A stretch of 64,000 bases of DNA. Source: Ruegeria sp. A3M17. GTDB taxonomy: Bacteria; Pseudomonadota; Alphaproteobacteria; Rhodobacterales; Rhodobacteraceae. Shown here in pieces: positions 8,488-16,934 of this stretch. The stretch lies in contig NZ_QOCF01000025.1 of NCBI RefSeq assembly GCF_003318255.1, positions 113,643-177,642 of the forward strand. Reading direction: 5' to 3'. How positions within the stretch are numbered: position 1 is the stretch's first letter; each line of letters opens with the position of its first letter. Below the pieces are notes generated by a model. It was not told where the DNA came from and searched no databases. It worked only from the letters and a program-made list of their open reading frames with translations. The translations under genes and the position numbers were made by a program.

Positions 8488-8500
8488 GTTAGCGCTCAAC
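8488..8500. promoter_or_regulatory. Imperfect GTTAGCGC(T)AAC-like element upstream of the aldolase gene
   Basis: GTTAGCGCTCAAC resembles the perfect palindrome GTTAGCGCTAAC before the second gap gene (48290-48301) but carries one inserted base. It overlaps the last codons of the P450 gene and is 70 bases from the aldolase start. The inserted base weakens the case, so this is a low-confidence operator. Confidence 0.25.
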
Positions 8501-9838
8501 CAAGCGCAACCAAATTCCATCCTTCGACCGAACGGTCAAATGCGCGACCGGAACCGGTGTTTGTCCCTCGACTAGCTCGAACCGGAAGTGTCGCAGCAGC
8601 ATGGACAACAGAAGCGGCCCCTCGATCATGGCGAACCCGGCACCGGGACATACACGGGTTCCCGTCGAGAACGGAATGTAGGCGTTGCGCTGACAAGTCT
8701 TTCCATTCTCAGTCCCCCACCGTGTCGGATCAAATTCGTCGGGACGTTCCCAGAGCCTTTCCTGCCGATGCAGATGCCACGGGCTGATCACGATTTGCGA
8801 CCCTTCGGGCACATCCGTGTCCCGGAAACGTTCGGGGCATGCCGCCTCGCGCACCATCATCGGTACAGGCGGATAAAGCCGCAGCGCTTCGCGGAACACA
8901 TCCCGGCTTAGCTTTAGCCGCGAAATTACAGAAAAATCGGGCGTGTCGAGCGCCACAGCCTCCTCGGCCAGCCTGTCCTGCCATTCGGGATACATTGCCA
9001 TCAGGTACAGCGTCCAGGCCAGTGCGGACGCGCTGGTTTCGTGCCCGGCAAGAAAGAAGATCGCCACCTGATCGACCATTTCCTGCGTGTCAAACCCACG
9101 CCCGGTTTCGGAATCACGCGTGGTCATGATCTTGGTTGCCAGATCATTCGGCGCATCACCACCAGCGATCAGTTCAGTCCGATCCGCCGTAAGTCGCTGG
9201 ATTAGCGCCCTGATATCATTTGCATTCTTCTTGGTGCGTCTTGAATGCAATCGCGGCAACCACTTTGGCAGAGGGATAAAGGCCGCAATGTTCAGAATGG
9301 GTTGTTCACGCTGATAGCTGCGAAACTTGTCAAAAACCTGCGCAGCGATTTCGTGTTCGATGGGCACCGAAAACAAGATGCGAAAGATGACATCCGCCGC
9401 GATATGGCTGGTGACCTCTTCAAACTCAACGACACCACCTGACTGCGGACGCAACCGATCCACCGCTGCTTTACCAGCCGCATGCATCGCCGGAAACGTA
9501 TCTTTCAATCGGCCGCCCTCGAACGCGGGATCGATGATCCTGCGCTGCCTCTTCCAGGTGTCCCCGTTGGTCAGAAAGACAGAGTCCCCCAGCAACGGAC
9601 GCAGCCCCTCACTTATGCGGTTTGATTTGGGAAAATCATCAGGGCGTTTTTTCAGAACCGTGTCGATCAATTCTGGCTGATTTACCAAATATGATCGAAA
9701 GAACGGCGTGCGAAATTCAGCCATCCAGGCGCGGTACAGCCTTTGGGGCTGGGCTGACAGAATGTCCTTGCGAAACAACCTCAGATACCGCCAAAGCGAT
9801 ACTTTATCAGGGCGCGAAGTTGGTTTGGGCGGCGTCAT
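8489..9838 (-). CDS. Cytochrome P450
   Basis: The 449-residue protein carries the full set of P450 motifs: oxygen-binding I-helix AGHETS (264-269), K-helix EALR (317-320, ExxR) and the heme loop FSTGTRVCPG (390-399), with Cys397 as heme ligand. It has no membrane anchor, so it is a soluble bacterial enzyme that needs external redox partners; none is encoded nearby. The substrate is unknown. The PERF-type region is ACPERFRD and the general look (DDFPKSNRI, LTNGDTWKRQRRIIDPAF) is closest to fatty-acid or terpenoid hydroxylating P450s, which is inference. Its start overlaps the stop of the hydrolase gene by 4 bases. Confidence 0.95.
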   Translation of the reverse strand: MTPPKPTSRPDKVSLWRYLRLFRKDILSAQPQRLYRAWMAEFRTPFFRSYLVNQPELIDTVLKKRPDDFPKSNRISEGLRPLLGDSVFLTNGDTWKRQRRIIDPAFEGGRLKDTFPAMHAAGKAAVDRLRPQSGGVVEFEEVTSHIAADVIFRILFSVPIEHEIAAQVFDKFRSYQREQPILNIAAFIPLPKWLPRLHSRRTKKNANDIRALIQRLTADRTELIAGGDAPNDLATKIMTTRDSETGRGFDTQEMVDQVAIFFLAGHETSASALAWTLYLMAMYPEWQDRLAEEAVALDTPDFSVISRLKLSRDVFREALRLYPPVPMMVREAACPERFRDTDVPEGSQIVISPWHLHRQERLWERPDEFDPTRWGTENGKTCQRNAYIPFSTGTRVCPGAGFAMIEGPLLLSMLLRHFRFELVEGQTPVPVAHLTVRSKDGIWLRLVER

Positions 9839-11049
9839 GCCTTCACCGAAACGTATTTTGAGACCGGCTTATCCATCCGCGATTTCGACGGTGCCCGCCC
9901 CTCGAACCTCTGCCATAAGGTTTGAGGCCCCGCAGTGATACGAAAATAGTCATACCGATCGGGCTTGTCGAAGGCGCAGAGATACTGGAAATGCAGGCGG
10001 AAAAATTTCCATCGCAAGTTCTTCCAGCGTTCGGGGGACAGGGTCTGTGTGAAGGCCGCAGACAGAACCAGCGGCCATTTCTTTTGGGCGGTGGCGACAC
10101 CGCTGACGGAAACCGGATCGCACAGCGCAAAAGAACAGCCATCACCGGGGGCCGAGACGTCGACCCATGTCAGGCTTTCCTGCATGGACAAGAATTGCAA
10201 ATCCGCCCTCAAACCCTGCGCCTCGGGTAGAAATGACACCATGGGCACGACTTGCCCCAATGTCAGAAACGAAAACGCGGGGCTATCGTCGCGCGGCCTG
10301 CTGTTTCGGATGACATCGGCCAGAACATTGACGCCAAGATGGGCCCCTGAACTGTGGCCAACGACCAGCACCTCGTCGACGTCTGAATTCAGCGCCTCTT
10401 GGATCAACTCGCCGAACTCACGCAAACGAAGGCGCAATTCAGCCGGCATCGCCCCCCTGAGCGCCGCAGAGTAGGCGTAATCATGCATCAGATAATACGC
10501 GTACAGCCGACCGTCGAGCTTGCGAAACCAACGCATCAGGCCGTAAGCGGCCACAACCGCCGGGACCGCACCCAACCACCCCATAAACGGCATCACAAGC
10601 CACGTCATGACAACGGCCAGCAAGATCGCAAGCAGCAGTTGGGCCATCAACATCCCAACCGGGTATAGCGCGGCAATAACCGGGCCCTTGCGCAACCGCA
10701 TCAGGCGCCACAGCGTTCCGGACGGCATATAGATCCATGCGGTCCGCACCAATTGCAGATATGTCGCCGGGATTGAGTTGGACATGCTGTCACGAACTAG
10801 GTCCGACCAGACGAGAACATCCACATCGACCTGAACCTCGTCGCCGTCCTGCCGTGATGTGACATGCCACCCATAGGGGCCATCGCCTGACTTGGCGGAC
10901 GTCGAAATTTCATAACCGGAGATCTCGGCCTGCAGCTTGCCTTCGGTACGGTAAAGCTCCCGATACCGCCGCGGCGGAATCGGGTCATAACCGGGTATAT
11001 AAAATACCCGGCGTTTACACACCCGAGGTTGATTTTTCTGACTGCTCAT
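9835..11049 (-). CDS. Membrane-anchored alpha/beta-hydrolase-like protein
   Basis: The 404-residue protein opens with KRRVFYIPGYDPIPPRRYRELY, a strand and oxyanion-loop pattern. Two hydrophobic helices follow at about residues 123-170. Then comes VDEVLVVGHSSGAHLGV with a G-x-S-x-G nucleophile elbow (231-235, Ser233). An acid/His part is likely near the end but cannot be pinned. It looks like a serine hydrolase with an in-sequence membrane hairpin; the substrate could be a lipid. It ends inside the P450 start (4-base overlap), so the two are co-translated and probably act on the same compound or its ester, which is inference. Confidence 0.72.
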   Translation of the reverse strand: MSSQKNQPRVCKRRVFYIPGYDPIPPRRYRELYRTEGKLQAEISGYEISTSAKSGDGPYGWHVTSRQDGDEVQVDVDVLVWSDLVRDSMSNSIPATYLQLVRTAWIYMPSGTLWRLMRLRKGPVIAALYPVGMLMAQLLLAILLAVVMTWLVMPFMGWLGAVPAVVAAYGLMRWFRKLDGRLYAYYLMHDYAYSAALRGAMPAELRLRLREFGELIQEALNSDVDEVLVVGHSSGAHLGVNVLADVIRNSRPRDDSPAFSFLTLGQVVPMVSFLPEAQGLRADLQFLSMQESLTWVDVSAPGDGCSFALCDPVSVSGVATAQKKWPLVLSAAFTQTLSPERWKNLRWKFFRLHFQYLCAFDKPDRYDYFRITAGPQTLWQRFEGRAPSKSRMDKPVSKYVSVKA

Positions 11050-11112
11050 GGCCTTACCTTCTGCAGCGCAGGTTAACGCAGGCTAAGCGTCAAGGTAAGT
11101 CAGATCTGCAGA

Positions 11113-11865
11113 TCATCCGAAATTCGCCAGCGCCGGGAATGTCTCCAACAGCCACCAGCTGAATTCAGTAAACAGGCCGGTGATCAGCATGATGCCCACG
11201 AACAGCAACAAGCCACCCATCACCTTTTCGATCGTGCCCATGTATGGCTTGATCCGGTTCATCACCGACATCGACCGGTTCAGGAACATAGCAGCCAGCA
11301 GGAACGGAATACCCAGGCCCGCCGCATAGACGCCCAGCAACAGGGTGCCACGCGCGACCGAGGCCTCGGACGCCGCCAGCGACAGGATCGCCCCCAGCTG
11401 CGGCCCAATGCACGGCGTCCAGCCAAACGCAAAAGCTAGACCAAGGATATAAGCGCCAAACACTGATCCACCGGAGTCACCGGTCTCAATCCGCGCTTCG
11501 CGGTCCAGAAACGGGATACGGAAGACGTTCAGAAAATGCAGGCCAAAGACGATGACCACTGCGCCAGAGATTTTTGCGAACAACACCTGGTTCTGCAAGA
11601 CAAACACTCCGAAGGCAGAAGCGGTGAAACCCAGCAACAAAAACACCGTAGACAGGCCCAGAACAAAGAACAGGGCGGCCAAGGTTGCCTTGCGGCGTGC
11701 TTTCGCCTCATCCTGCATTTCGTTGATCGTCACACCGCTCATATAAGCCAGGTACGGCGGAACGATGGGCAGAACGCAGGGCGACAGAAAGCTGATCAGC
11801 CCGCCCAGCATCGCGATGAACATGGCAGGCAGCAGACCCGCGTCTATGATATCTATTCCGAACAT
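11113..11865 (-). CDS. ccdA: Cytochrome c biogenesis protein CcdA
   Basis: This is a six-helix DsbD/CcdA-family membrane protein that passes reducing power from cytoplasmic thioredoxin to periplasmic apocytochrome c maturation factors. The paired redox cysteines are in FLSPCVLPIVPPYLAYMSG and FGWTPCIGPQLGAILSLA. The start at ATG 11865 (MFGIDIIDAGLLPAM) gives the usual N-terminus of 250 residues. In-frame ATG 11877 and GTG 11901 upstream are possible, and no start has a strong ribosome site. It is divergent from tusA. CcmE, CcmF and CcmH are encoded at 23.8-28.1 kb. Confidence 0.92.
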   Translation of the reverse strand: MFGIDIIDAGLLPAMFIAMLGGLISFLSPCVLPIVPPYLAYMSGVTINEMQDEAKARRKATLAALFFVLGLSTVFLLLGFTASAFGVFVLQNQVLFAKISGAVVIVFGLHFLNVFRIPFLDREARIETGDSGGSVFGAYILGLAFAFGWTPCIGPQLGAILSLAASEASVARGTLLLGVYAAGLGIPFLLAAMFLNRSMSVMNRIKPYMGTIEKVMGGLLLFVGIMLITGLFTEFSWWLLETFPALANFG

Positions 11866-11970
11866 GTCCAAGCACATATGGTATGAGGCGGCCAACGTCA
11901 CGGGGCCAATCGGTCACATCCTCGTGGTTGCACGCTGGACACCCCGCCAAAGTGGAAATATCTGAACCTT

Positions 11971-12204
11971 ATGTCAAATCCGTCAGAAACACTCGATGCG
12001 CTGGGTCTTTTGTGCCCTCTGCCCGTCCTGAAAGCGCGCAAGCGTTTGAAATCCATGCCTGCCGGGGCCGTTTTGCGCGTGCTGGCAGATGATCCTGCCG
12101 CCATAATTGATGTCCCGCATTTCTGTGTTGAGAGCGGGCACCAATTGCTGTCGCAGGAAGACGCGGACGGCCATCAGATCTATTTGATCCAGAAATCTCA
12201 CTAA
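11971..12204 (+). CDS. TusA-type sulfur carrier
   Basis: The 77-residue protein has the TusA/SirA fold pattern. DALGLLCPLPVLKARKRL carries the CPxP sulfur-accepting cysteine (Cys15), followed by GAVLRVLADDPAAIIDVPHFC and a C-terminal strand. TusA relays persulfide sulfur for tRNA thiolation and other sulfur transfers; members of the wider family have diverse roles, so the exact pathway is open. It is divergent from ccdA and is followed by a shared terminator. Confidence 0.88.
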   Translation: MSNPSETLDALGLLCPLPVLKARKRLKSMPAGAVLRVLADDPAAIIDVPHFCVESGHQLLSQEDADGHQIYLIQKSH

Positions 12205-12220
12205 GATCGGCCAAAAAGAA

Positions 12221-12248
12221 AAAGGCGGGCACCTGGCCCGCCTTTTCT
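12221..12248. terminator. Bidirectional terminator between tusA and rne
   Basis: AAAGGCGGGC and GCCCGCCTTT form a 10-bp perfect stem with a 5-base loop. The stem has a T-rich tail on the plus strand and an A-rich lead that gives a U-run on the minus strand. It lies between the convergent ends of tusA and rne. Confidence 0.88.
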
Positions 12249-12250
12249 TG

Positions 12251-15079
12251 TTACTGACCCAGTGACCACCAGCCACGCCGCTTGGGTTTGGCGGGCTGCT
12301 CCGGCTCTTCGGCTACGACCTCCAGAACCGGCTCAGGCGCTTCTTCAACCATGATTTCCGCTGGCTCCTGCGGGTCTTCTGCGGCCACTTCGGCCACAGG
12401 TTCGGGTTGTTCGGCCTCTGCAGGTTCAACCTTTTCTTCAACGACGCTTTCCGCCTCGGGCACGGGTTGCTCTGCTGCCGTTTCGGCCTGTTCAGCCTTT
12501 TCGGCGGTTTCGACAGGACCTTCAACAGGTGCGTCAGTCGCACCAGTTTCCTCGGCCGGCGCTTCAGGGCTTGCGGTCTGGGCATCCTTGCTCACAACAG
12601 ATTCAGCAGCGACTTCTTCTGTAGCTTCAACAGGTTCCGCGTCCTTCTTTTTGCGGCGCGGTGCACGGCGACGCTTGGGCTTGGCCGCTTTTTCTTCTTC
12701 GGCAGGCTCAGATGCTTCACCCTCAGGTTTTGCGTCATCCGCCGCTTCGGTTTTGGCTTCATCCGATTCCTCGGACGCCGCTGCGTCACCCTCTTCAGCG
12801 TTTACCTCAGGAGTTTCGTCAGAACCATTGCTCTTTTTCCGACGGCGACGACGACGCTTGCGCTTGGGCTTGGCATCCTCTTCGGCCTGAACAGTGGCAT
12901 CCTCTTCGACCGGCTCATCCTCGCTGGCGTCGACAAGATCCATCAGGGACGCATCCACGGAAACAACGGGCGCGCTGGCTTCGGGAACGATCCGGCTTGC
13001 CGTCTTAAATTTCTCCATCGAGAAATCCGGGCTGACCAGATGTACGTCGCCTTCAACACGTACAGACAGGCCATAACGGGCCTCAATCTGAGCGATATGC
13101 TCGCGCTTCTGGTTCATCAGGAAGTTGGCGATGCTAACAGGGCAACGAACAAGCACCTCGCCTGAGCGGCGGCGTGTACCCTCTTCCTCGATCTGCCGCA
13201 GGATCGACAGCGCCATGTTGTCGTCCGATCGGATCAGGCCTGTTCCGTGGCAAGCCGGGCATGGCTGGGTGGTCGCCTCCAACATACCGGGACGCAGACG
13301 CTGGCGGCTCATTTCCATAAGGCCAAAGCCCGAGATACGGCCAACCTGAATACGCGCACGGTCTGTTTTCAGCCGTTCCTTCATACGCTTTTCGACGGAG
13401 AGGTTGTTCTTGCGCTCGTCCATGTCGATAAAGTCGATGACGATCAGACCGGCCAGGTCGCGCAGACGCAGCTGGCGAGCTACCTCTTCTGCGGCCTCAA
13501 GGTTGGTCTTGAGCGCGGTTTCCTCGATCGAGCCCTCTTTGGTCGCCCGACCCGAGTTCACATCAATCGCGACCAGCGCTTCGGTCACGCCGATCACGAT
13601 GTAACCACCCGATTTCAGCTGAACGGTCGGGTTGAACATGCCCGCCAGATAGCTTTCGACCTGATAGCGTGCAAACAGCGGCAGCGCATCCTCGTACCGT
13701 TTCACGTTCTTCGCGTGTGACGGCATGATCATCTTCATGAAGTCTTTGGCGATGCGATACCCGCCTTCACCTTCGACCAGAACCTCATCAATTTCGCGAT
13801 TATAGAGATCGCGGATCGAACGTTTGATCAGATCGCCTTCTTCATAGATTTTCGCGGGCGCAATCGACTTCAGCGTCAGCTCGCGGATCTGCTCCCACAT
13901 GCGCTGCAGGTATTCATAATCGCGCTTGATCTCAGATTTCGTCCGCTTAGCACCGGCTGTCCGGATAATCAGACCCGCACCAGTTGGAACGTCAATTTCC
14001 GCAGCAATTTCCTTGAGCTTTTTGCGGTCCGGCGCATTGGTGATCTTGCGGCTGATCCCGCCGCCACGGGCCGTGTTCGGCATCAGAACGCAGTACCGAC
14101 CTGCCAGAGACAAATAGGTGGTAAGGGCAGCGCCCTTGTTTCCACGTTCTTCCTTGACGACTTGCACCAGCAAGACCTGACGGACCTTGATAACCTCTTG
14201 AATCTTATAGCGACGTGGCCGAGGCTTGCGCACCGGGCGAATGTCTTCGCTGTCATCCTCGTCGGCGACGGATTCAATTGAATCGTCCTTCGCGGTGGCA
14301 TCGGGCCGCGCTTCTTCTTCAGACTTGCCCTCGTTTTCTTCGGTCGCGTCCTCCGAAGCTTCGGGTGCATCTTGCGCCCCAGTTTCGCTAACCGCGTCAT
14401 CGGACTTGTCGGCGGCTTCTTCATCTTTGGCTTCTGTCGCCTCGATTGCAGGCGCATCAGAGCTATTCGCTGCCTCGCTATCGTCTTCCGACGACGCACC
14501 TTCGGCTGCACCTTCAGCATCTGCTTCAGACGCCCCCGCATCATCACCAGGCTCTTCTACCGGTGTTTCAGCAACGCGATCTGCCGGGGATGTCCCCTCA
14601 AGGTCCGGGCCATCAGCGCCGTCTTCGCTTTCGTCCAGATCAATGGTTTCCATGCCGGTGGGTTCGTTCGATACTTCAATCGACTCGACCGCATCGTCGG
14701 ATTTCACATCCGCAGCCTTCGTCCGCGACCGCGATCGGCGTTTCTTCGGCTTGGTTTCTTCGGCTTCGTCGCGCGCTTTCATTGCCTCAGCATAAGCCCG
14801 CTCTTCTTCCATCAGTGCTTCGCGATCGGCAACCGGGATCTGATAGTAATCCGGATGGATTTCCGAAAACGCCAGGAAACCATGCCGGTTCCCGCCATAA
14901 TCAACAAAGGCCGCCTGTAGGGACGGTTCGACCCGGGTTACTTTTGCAAGATAGATGTTGCCAGCAAGCTGGCGTTTGTTTTCGGATTCAAAATCAAATT
15001 CCTCGACCTTGTTTCCATCAACCACCACGACGCGAGTTTCCTCCGCGTGGGTGGCATCGATAAGCATTTTCTTAGCCAT
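12251..15079 (-). CDS. rne: Ribonuclease E
   Basis: The 942-residue enzyme makes the main endonucleolytic cuts in mRNA decay and rRNA/tRNA processing and scaffolds the degradosome. The N-terminus MAKKMLIDATHAEETRVVV begins the S1/RNase H-like region. A very acidic insert of about 180 residues (about 100-285) splits the S1 domain, as in other alphaproteobacteria. The catalytic DNase I-like part contains VAIDVNSGRAT and LIVIDFIDM, and the Zn-link is CPACHGTG. The C-terminal third is low-complexity, rich in E, A, P and K/R, with basic blocks such as KPKRKRRRRRRKK that likely bind RNA or partners. AAGGA lies 5 bases before the ATG at 15079. An in-frame ATG at 15283 also has a good ribosome site (see findings). 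Confidence 0.95.
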   Translation of the reverse strand: MAKKMLIDATHAEETRVVVVDGNKVEEFDFESENKRQLAGNIYLAKVTRVEPSLQAAFVDYGGNRHGFLAFSEIHPDYYQIPVADREALMEEERAYAEAMKARDEAEETKPKKRRSRSRTKAADVKSDDAVESIEVSNEPTGMETIDLDESEDGADGPDLEGTSPADRVAETPVEEPGDDAGASEADAEGAAEGASSEDDSEAANSSDAPAIEATEAKDEEAADKSDDAVSETGAQDAPEASEDATEENEGKSEEEARPDATAKDDSIESVADEDDSEDIRPVRKPRPRRYKIQEVIKVRQVLLVQVVKEERGNKGAALTTYLSLAGRYCVLMPNTARGGGISRKITNAPDRKKLKEIAAEIDVPTGAGLIIRTAGAKRTKSEIKRDYEYLQRMWEQIRELTLKSIAPAKIYEEGDLIKRSIRDLYNREIDEVLVEGEGGYRIAKDFMKMIMPSHAKNVKRYEDALPLFARYQVESYLAGMFNPTVQLKSGGYIVIGVTEALVAIDVNSGRATKEGSIEETALKTNLEAAEEVARQLRLRDLAGLIVIDFIDMDERKNNLSVEKRMKERLKTDRARIQVGRISGFGLMEMSRQRLRPGMLEATTQPCPACHGTGLIRSDDNMALSILRQIEEEGTRRRSGEVLVRCPVSIANFLMNQKREHIAQIEARYGLSVRVEGDVHLVSPDFSMEKFKTASRIVPEASAPVVSVDASLMDLVDASEDEPVEEDATVQAEEDAKPKRKRRRRRRKKSNGSDETPEVNAEEGDAAASEESDEAKTEAADDAKPEGEASEPAEEEKAAKPKRRRAPRRKKKDAEPVEATEEVAAESVVSKDAQTASPEAPAEETGATDAPVEGPVETAEKAEQAETAAEQPVPEAESVVEEKVEPAEAEQPEPVAEVAAEDPQEPAEIMVEEAPEPVLEVVAEEPEQPAKPKRRGWWSLGQ

Positions 15080-15563
15080 GTGTCCTTGGTGCACCGCGCC
15101 AAACGCGTTGTCCTTACCCGTCCGGGGGGACAGGCGCTTTTGGGGTGGTGTCTTGTCAGGGCGATTTCGGACGGCGCGCGGCAGGGTCTGGCGCTGTGGC
15201 CCCCTGCCCGTATACTCAATCGTTGCGCGCGCGTCATCGCGGTTCTTCTCCGACAGGCGCAGATCTAACCGCCGCCTGCCCATTTATTCCTTTCGCCCGC
15301 TGATGCGGGCTCAGGCGTTCATCTGCCCCGATGGGGCATAATCGGTCTGCTTTGCCTTGCGGGATTGATCACCATCAACGGCATAGCAGCGAAACTCAAA
15401 GATTCGGGACTTTTGGGCGCAAATTAGCCCTGCCCGTCCAGATACAATAAAAGCAGTCCTGTGGAAAACACAATGGGCAAACTGCGAGAAGAACAATCCA
15501 AAGCCCCGGGATCACTTCATCTGGCCAGAAATATCCCGGGGGTGAATTGAGCCGCAGGCTCAA
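15080..15563. other. Long non-coding stretch: rne leader and upstream region
   Basis: This stretch lies between the rne start and the dct terminator. The first 200 bases are the probable 5' leader of rne. It can be read in frame with rne back to an ATG at 15283, and it contains a perfect GCCCGC/GCGGGC hairpin at 15295-15310. Between 15311 and 15563 I see no convincing gene. RNase E genes often have long leaders that the enzyme cuts to control itself, so a regulatory leader is plausible. Confidence 0.5.
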
Positions 15564-15581
15564 GAGGGGGCTGGCCCCCTC
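15564..15581 (-). terminator. Probable terminator of the dctBD operon
   Basis: GAGGGGGC and GCCCCCTC form an 8-bp GC-rich hairpin 7 bases after the dctD stop on the minus strand. It is followed by TTGAG and a second small hairpin (GAGCC/GGCTC). The U-run is weak. Confidence 0.5.
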
Positions 15582-15587
15582 TCTTTC

Positions 15588-16922
15588 TCACAAATAGTCC
15601 GAGCGTTGCAGCCCGTATTTCGCCATCTTCTCGTTCAAGGTCCGGCGTGGCAGGCAAAGTTCGTCCATCACAGACGCGATCGATCCCTTGTGCCGCCGCA
15701 TTGTATTGTCGATCAACATCCGTTCGAACGCCTCAACATACTCCTTAAGCGGCTTGCCTTCGGTCGTCATGACGGGCTGCATCTCTTCGTGATCGGACAT
15801 CAACAACGACGCAATCGTCCCCGATCCACGCCGCGATTGCAGAACAGCCCGTTCCGCGATGTTGATCAACTGCCGCACATTTCCCGGCCATGGCGCCTGT
15901 AACAGCTGCGCCGCTTCTTGGGCACTCACCTGCGGCGCTTCGCAGCCGTACTCTTCAGAAAACTGCTCGCTCAGACGGGTGAACAGCGTCAGGATGTCCT
16001 CGCCACGCTGGCGCAGAGGTGGCATGGTGATCCGCAACGCAGCAAGACGATAGAACAGGTCCGGGCGTAGAACGTCTTCGCTGGTCTTTCCCGCTTCCTG
16101 AAGGTTGGAAATTGCGATGATGCGGGTTTCGGCCGGAGTGCCCTGATCATTCATCACGCTCAGCAAGCGGGCCTGCAGCGTATCGCTCAGCGCTTCTACG
16201 TCTTCCAGCACAAGTGTACCGCCCCGCGCCTCTTCGATCGCAGGCAACTGCGCATCTTCCGGCATCATCGGACCAAACAGGCGTTTCGACAGAGCCTCTT
16301 CCTCAAGCGCGGCACAGGACACAAGAACGAACTTCTTGCCAGCGCGGCTGCCAACCGCATGCAACGCGTGGGCCACGAGTGTCTTACCAGTGCCGGTCTC
16401 ACCATCGATCAGTACATGTCCATCGGCCTGACCCAGATCGAGGATATCTTCGCGCAGACGTTCCATGACCGGGCTTGCGCCGATCAGTTTGTTCATGATC
16501 TGGGTTCCGCCTGACAGCTCGCGCCGCAGGGCACGGTTGTCCAAGGTCAGGCGGCGCGCATTGCTGGCGCGTTTGGCCAGTTCCGACATGCGATCAGGGT
16601 TAAAAGGCTTTTCAAGGAAATCAAACGCCCCGACGCGCATCGCCTCAACTGCCATCGGCACATCGCCATGACCGGTGATCATGATGACCGGCAACGTACT
16701 GTCGGCGCCCATCAACTTTTTCAGGAGCTGAATGCCGTCCATGCCGGGCATTTTGATATCCGAGATCACGATACCCGGATATTCCGGTCCCAACACTTTC
16801 AGCGCGTCCTCTGCGCTGGCGAAGGTTTCCGTGTCATATCCCGACAGTGCCAGCCATTGGCTGATCGACTGGCGCATGTCCTGTTCGTCATCCACAATGG
16901 CGATCTTCATGGCCTGTGCCAT
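15588..16922 (-). CDS. dctD: DctD-like response regulator lacking GAFTGA
   Basis: The 444-residue protein has a receiver domain (residues 6-120, phospho-Asp55 in VISDIKMPG), an AAA+ domain of the NtrC class (Walker A GETGTGKT at 174-181; Walker B region GGTLVLEDV at 234-242; PPLRQRGEDI later) and a Fis-type DNA-binding C-terminus. With DctB it would respond to C4-dicarboxylates. The sigma54-contacting GAFTGA loop is absent: LFG at 215-217 is followed by PMMPEDAQLPAIEEAR and then Walker B. The usual acidic pair in Walker B is altered to ED. This suggests a regulator that no longer works through sigma54, as known for Rhodobacter capsulatus NtrC. It follows dctB by 12 bases. GAGGAAAG precedes the start. 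Confidence 0.85.
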   Translation of the reverse strand: MAQAMKIAIVDDEQDMRQSISQWLALSGYDTETFASAEDALKVLGPEYPGIVISDIKMPGMDGIQLLKKLMGADSTLPVIMITGHGDVPMAVEAMRVGAFDFLEKPFNPDRMSELAKRASNARRLTLDNRALRRELSGGTQIMNKLIGASPVMERLREDILDLGQADGHVLIDGETGTGKTLVAHALHAVGSRAGKKFVLVSCAALEEEALSKRLFGPMMPEDAQLPAIEEARGGTLVLEDVEALSDTLQARLLSVMNDQGTPAETRIIAISNLQEAGKTSEDVLRPDLFYRLAALRITMPPLRQRGEDILTLFTRLSEQFSEEYGCEAPQVSAQEAAQLLQAPWPGNVRQLINIAERAVLQSRRGSGTIASLLMSDHEEMQPVMTTEGKPLKEYVEAFERMLIDNTMRRHKGSIASVMDELCLPRRTLNEKMAKYGLQRSDYL

Positions 16923-16934
16923 AGTCTTTCCTCG

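Noticed and set aside
12282..12890. 202-codon Ser/Ala-rich frame antisense to the rne tail
   Set aside because: It reflects the low-complexity E/A/K/P repeats of RNase E on the other strand.
15311..15496. 61-codon minus-strand frame upstream of rne
   Set aside because: No ribosome site, no recognisable pattern, and no coding bias that I can see.
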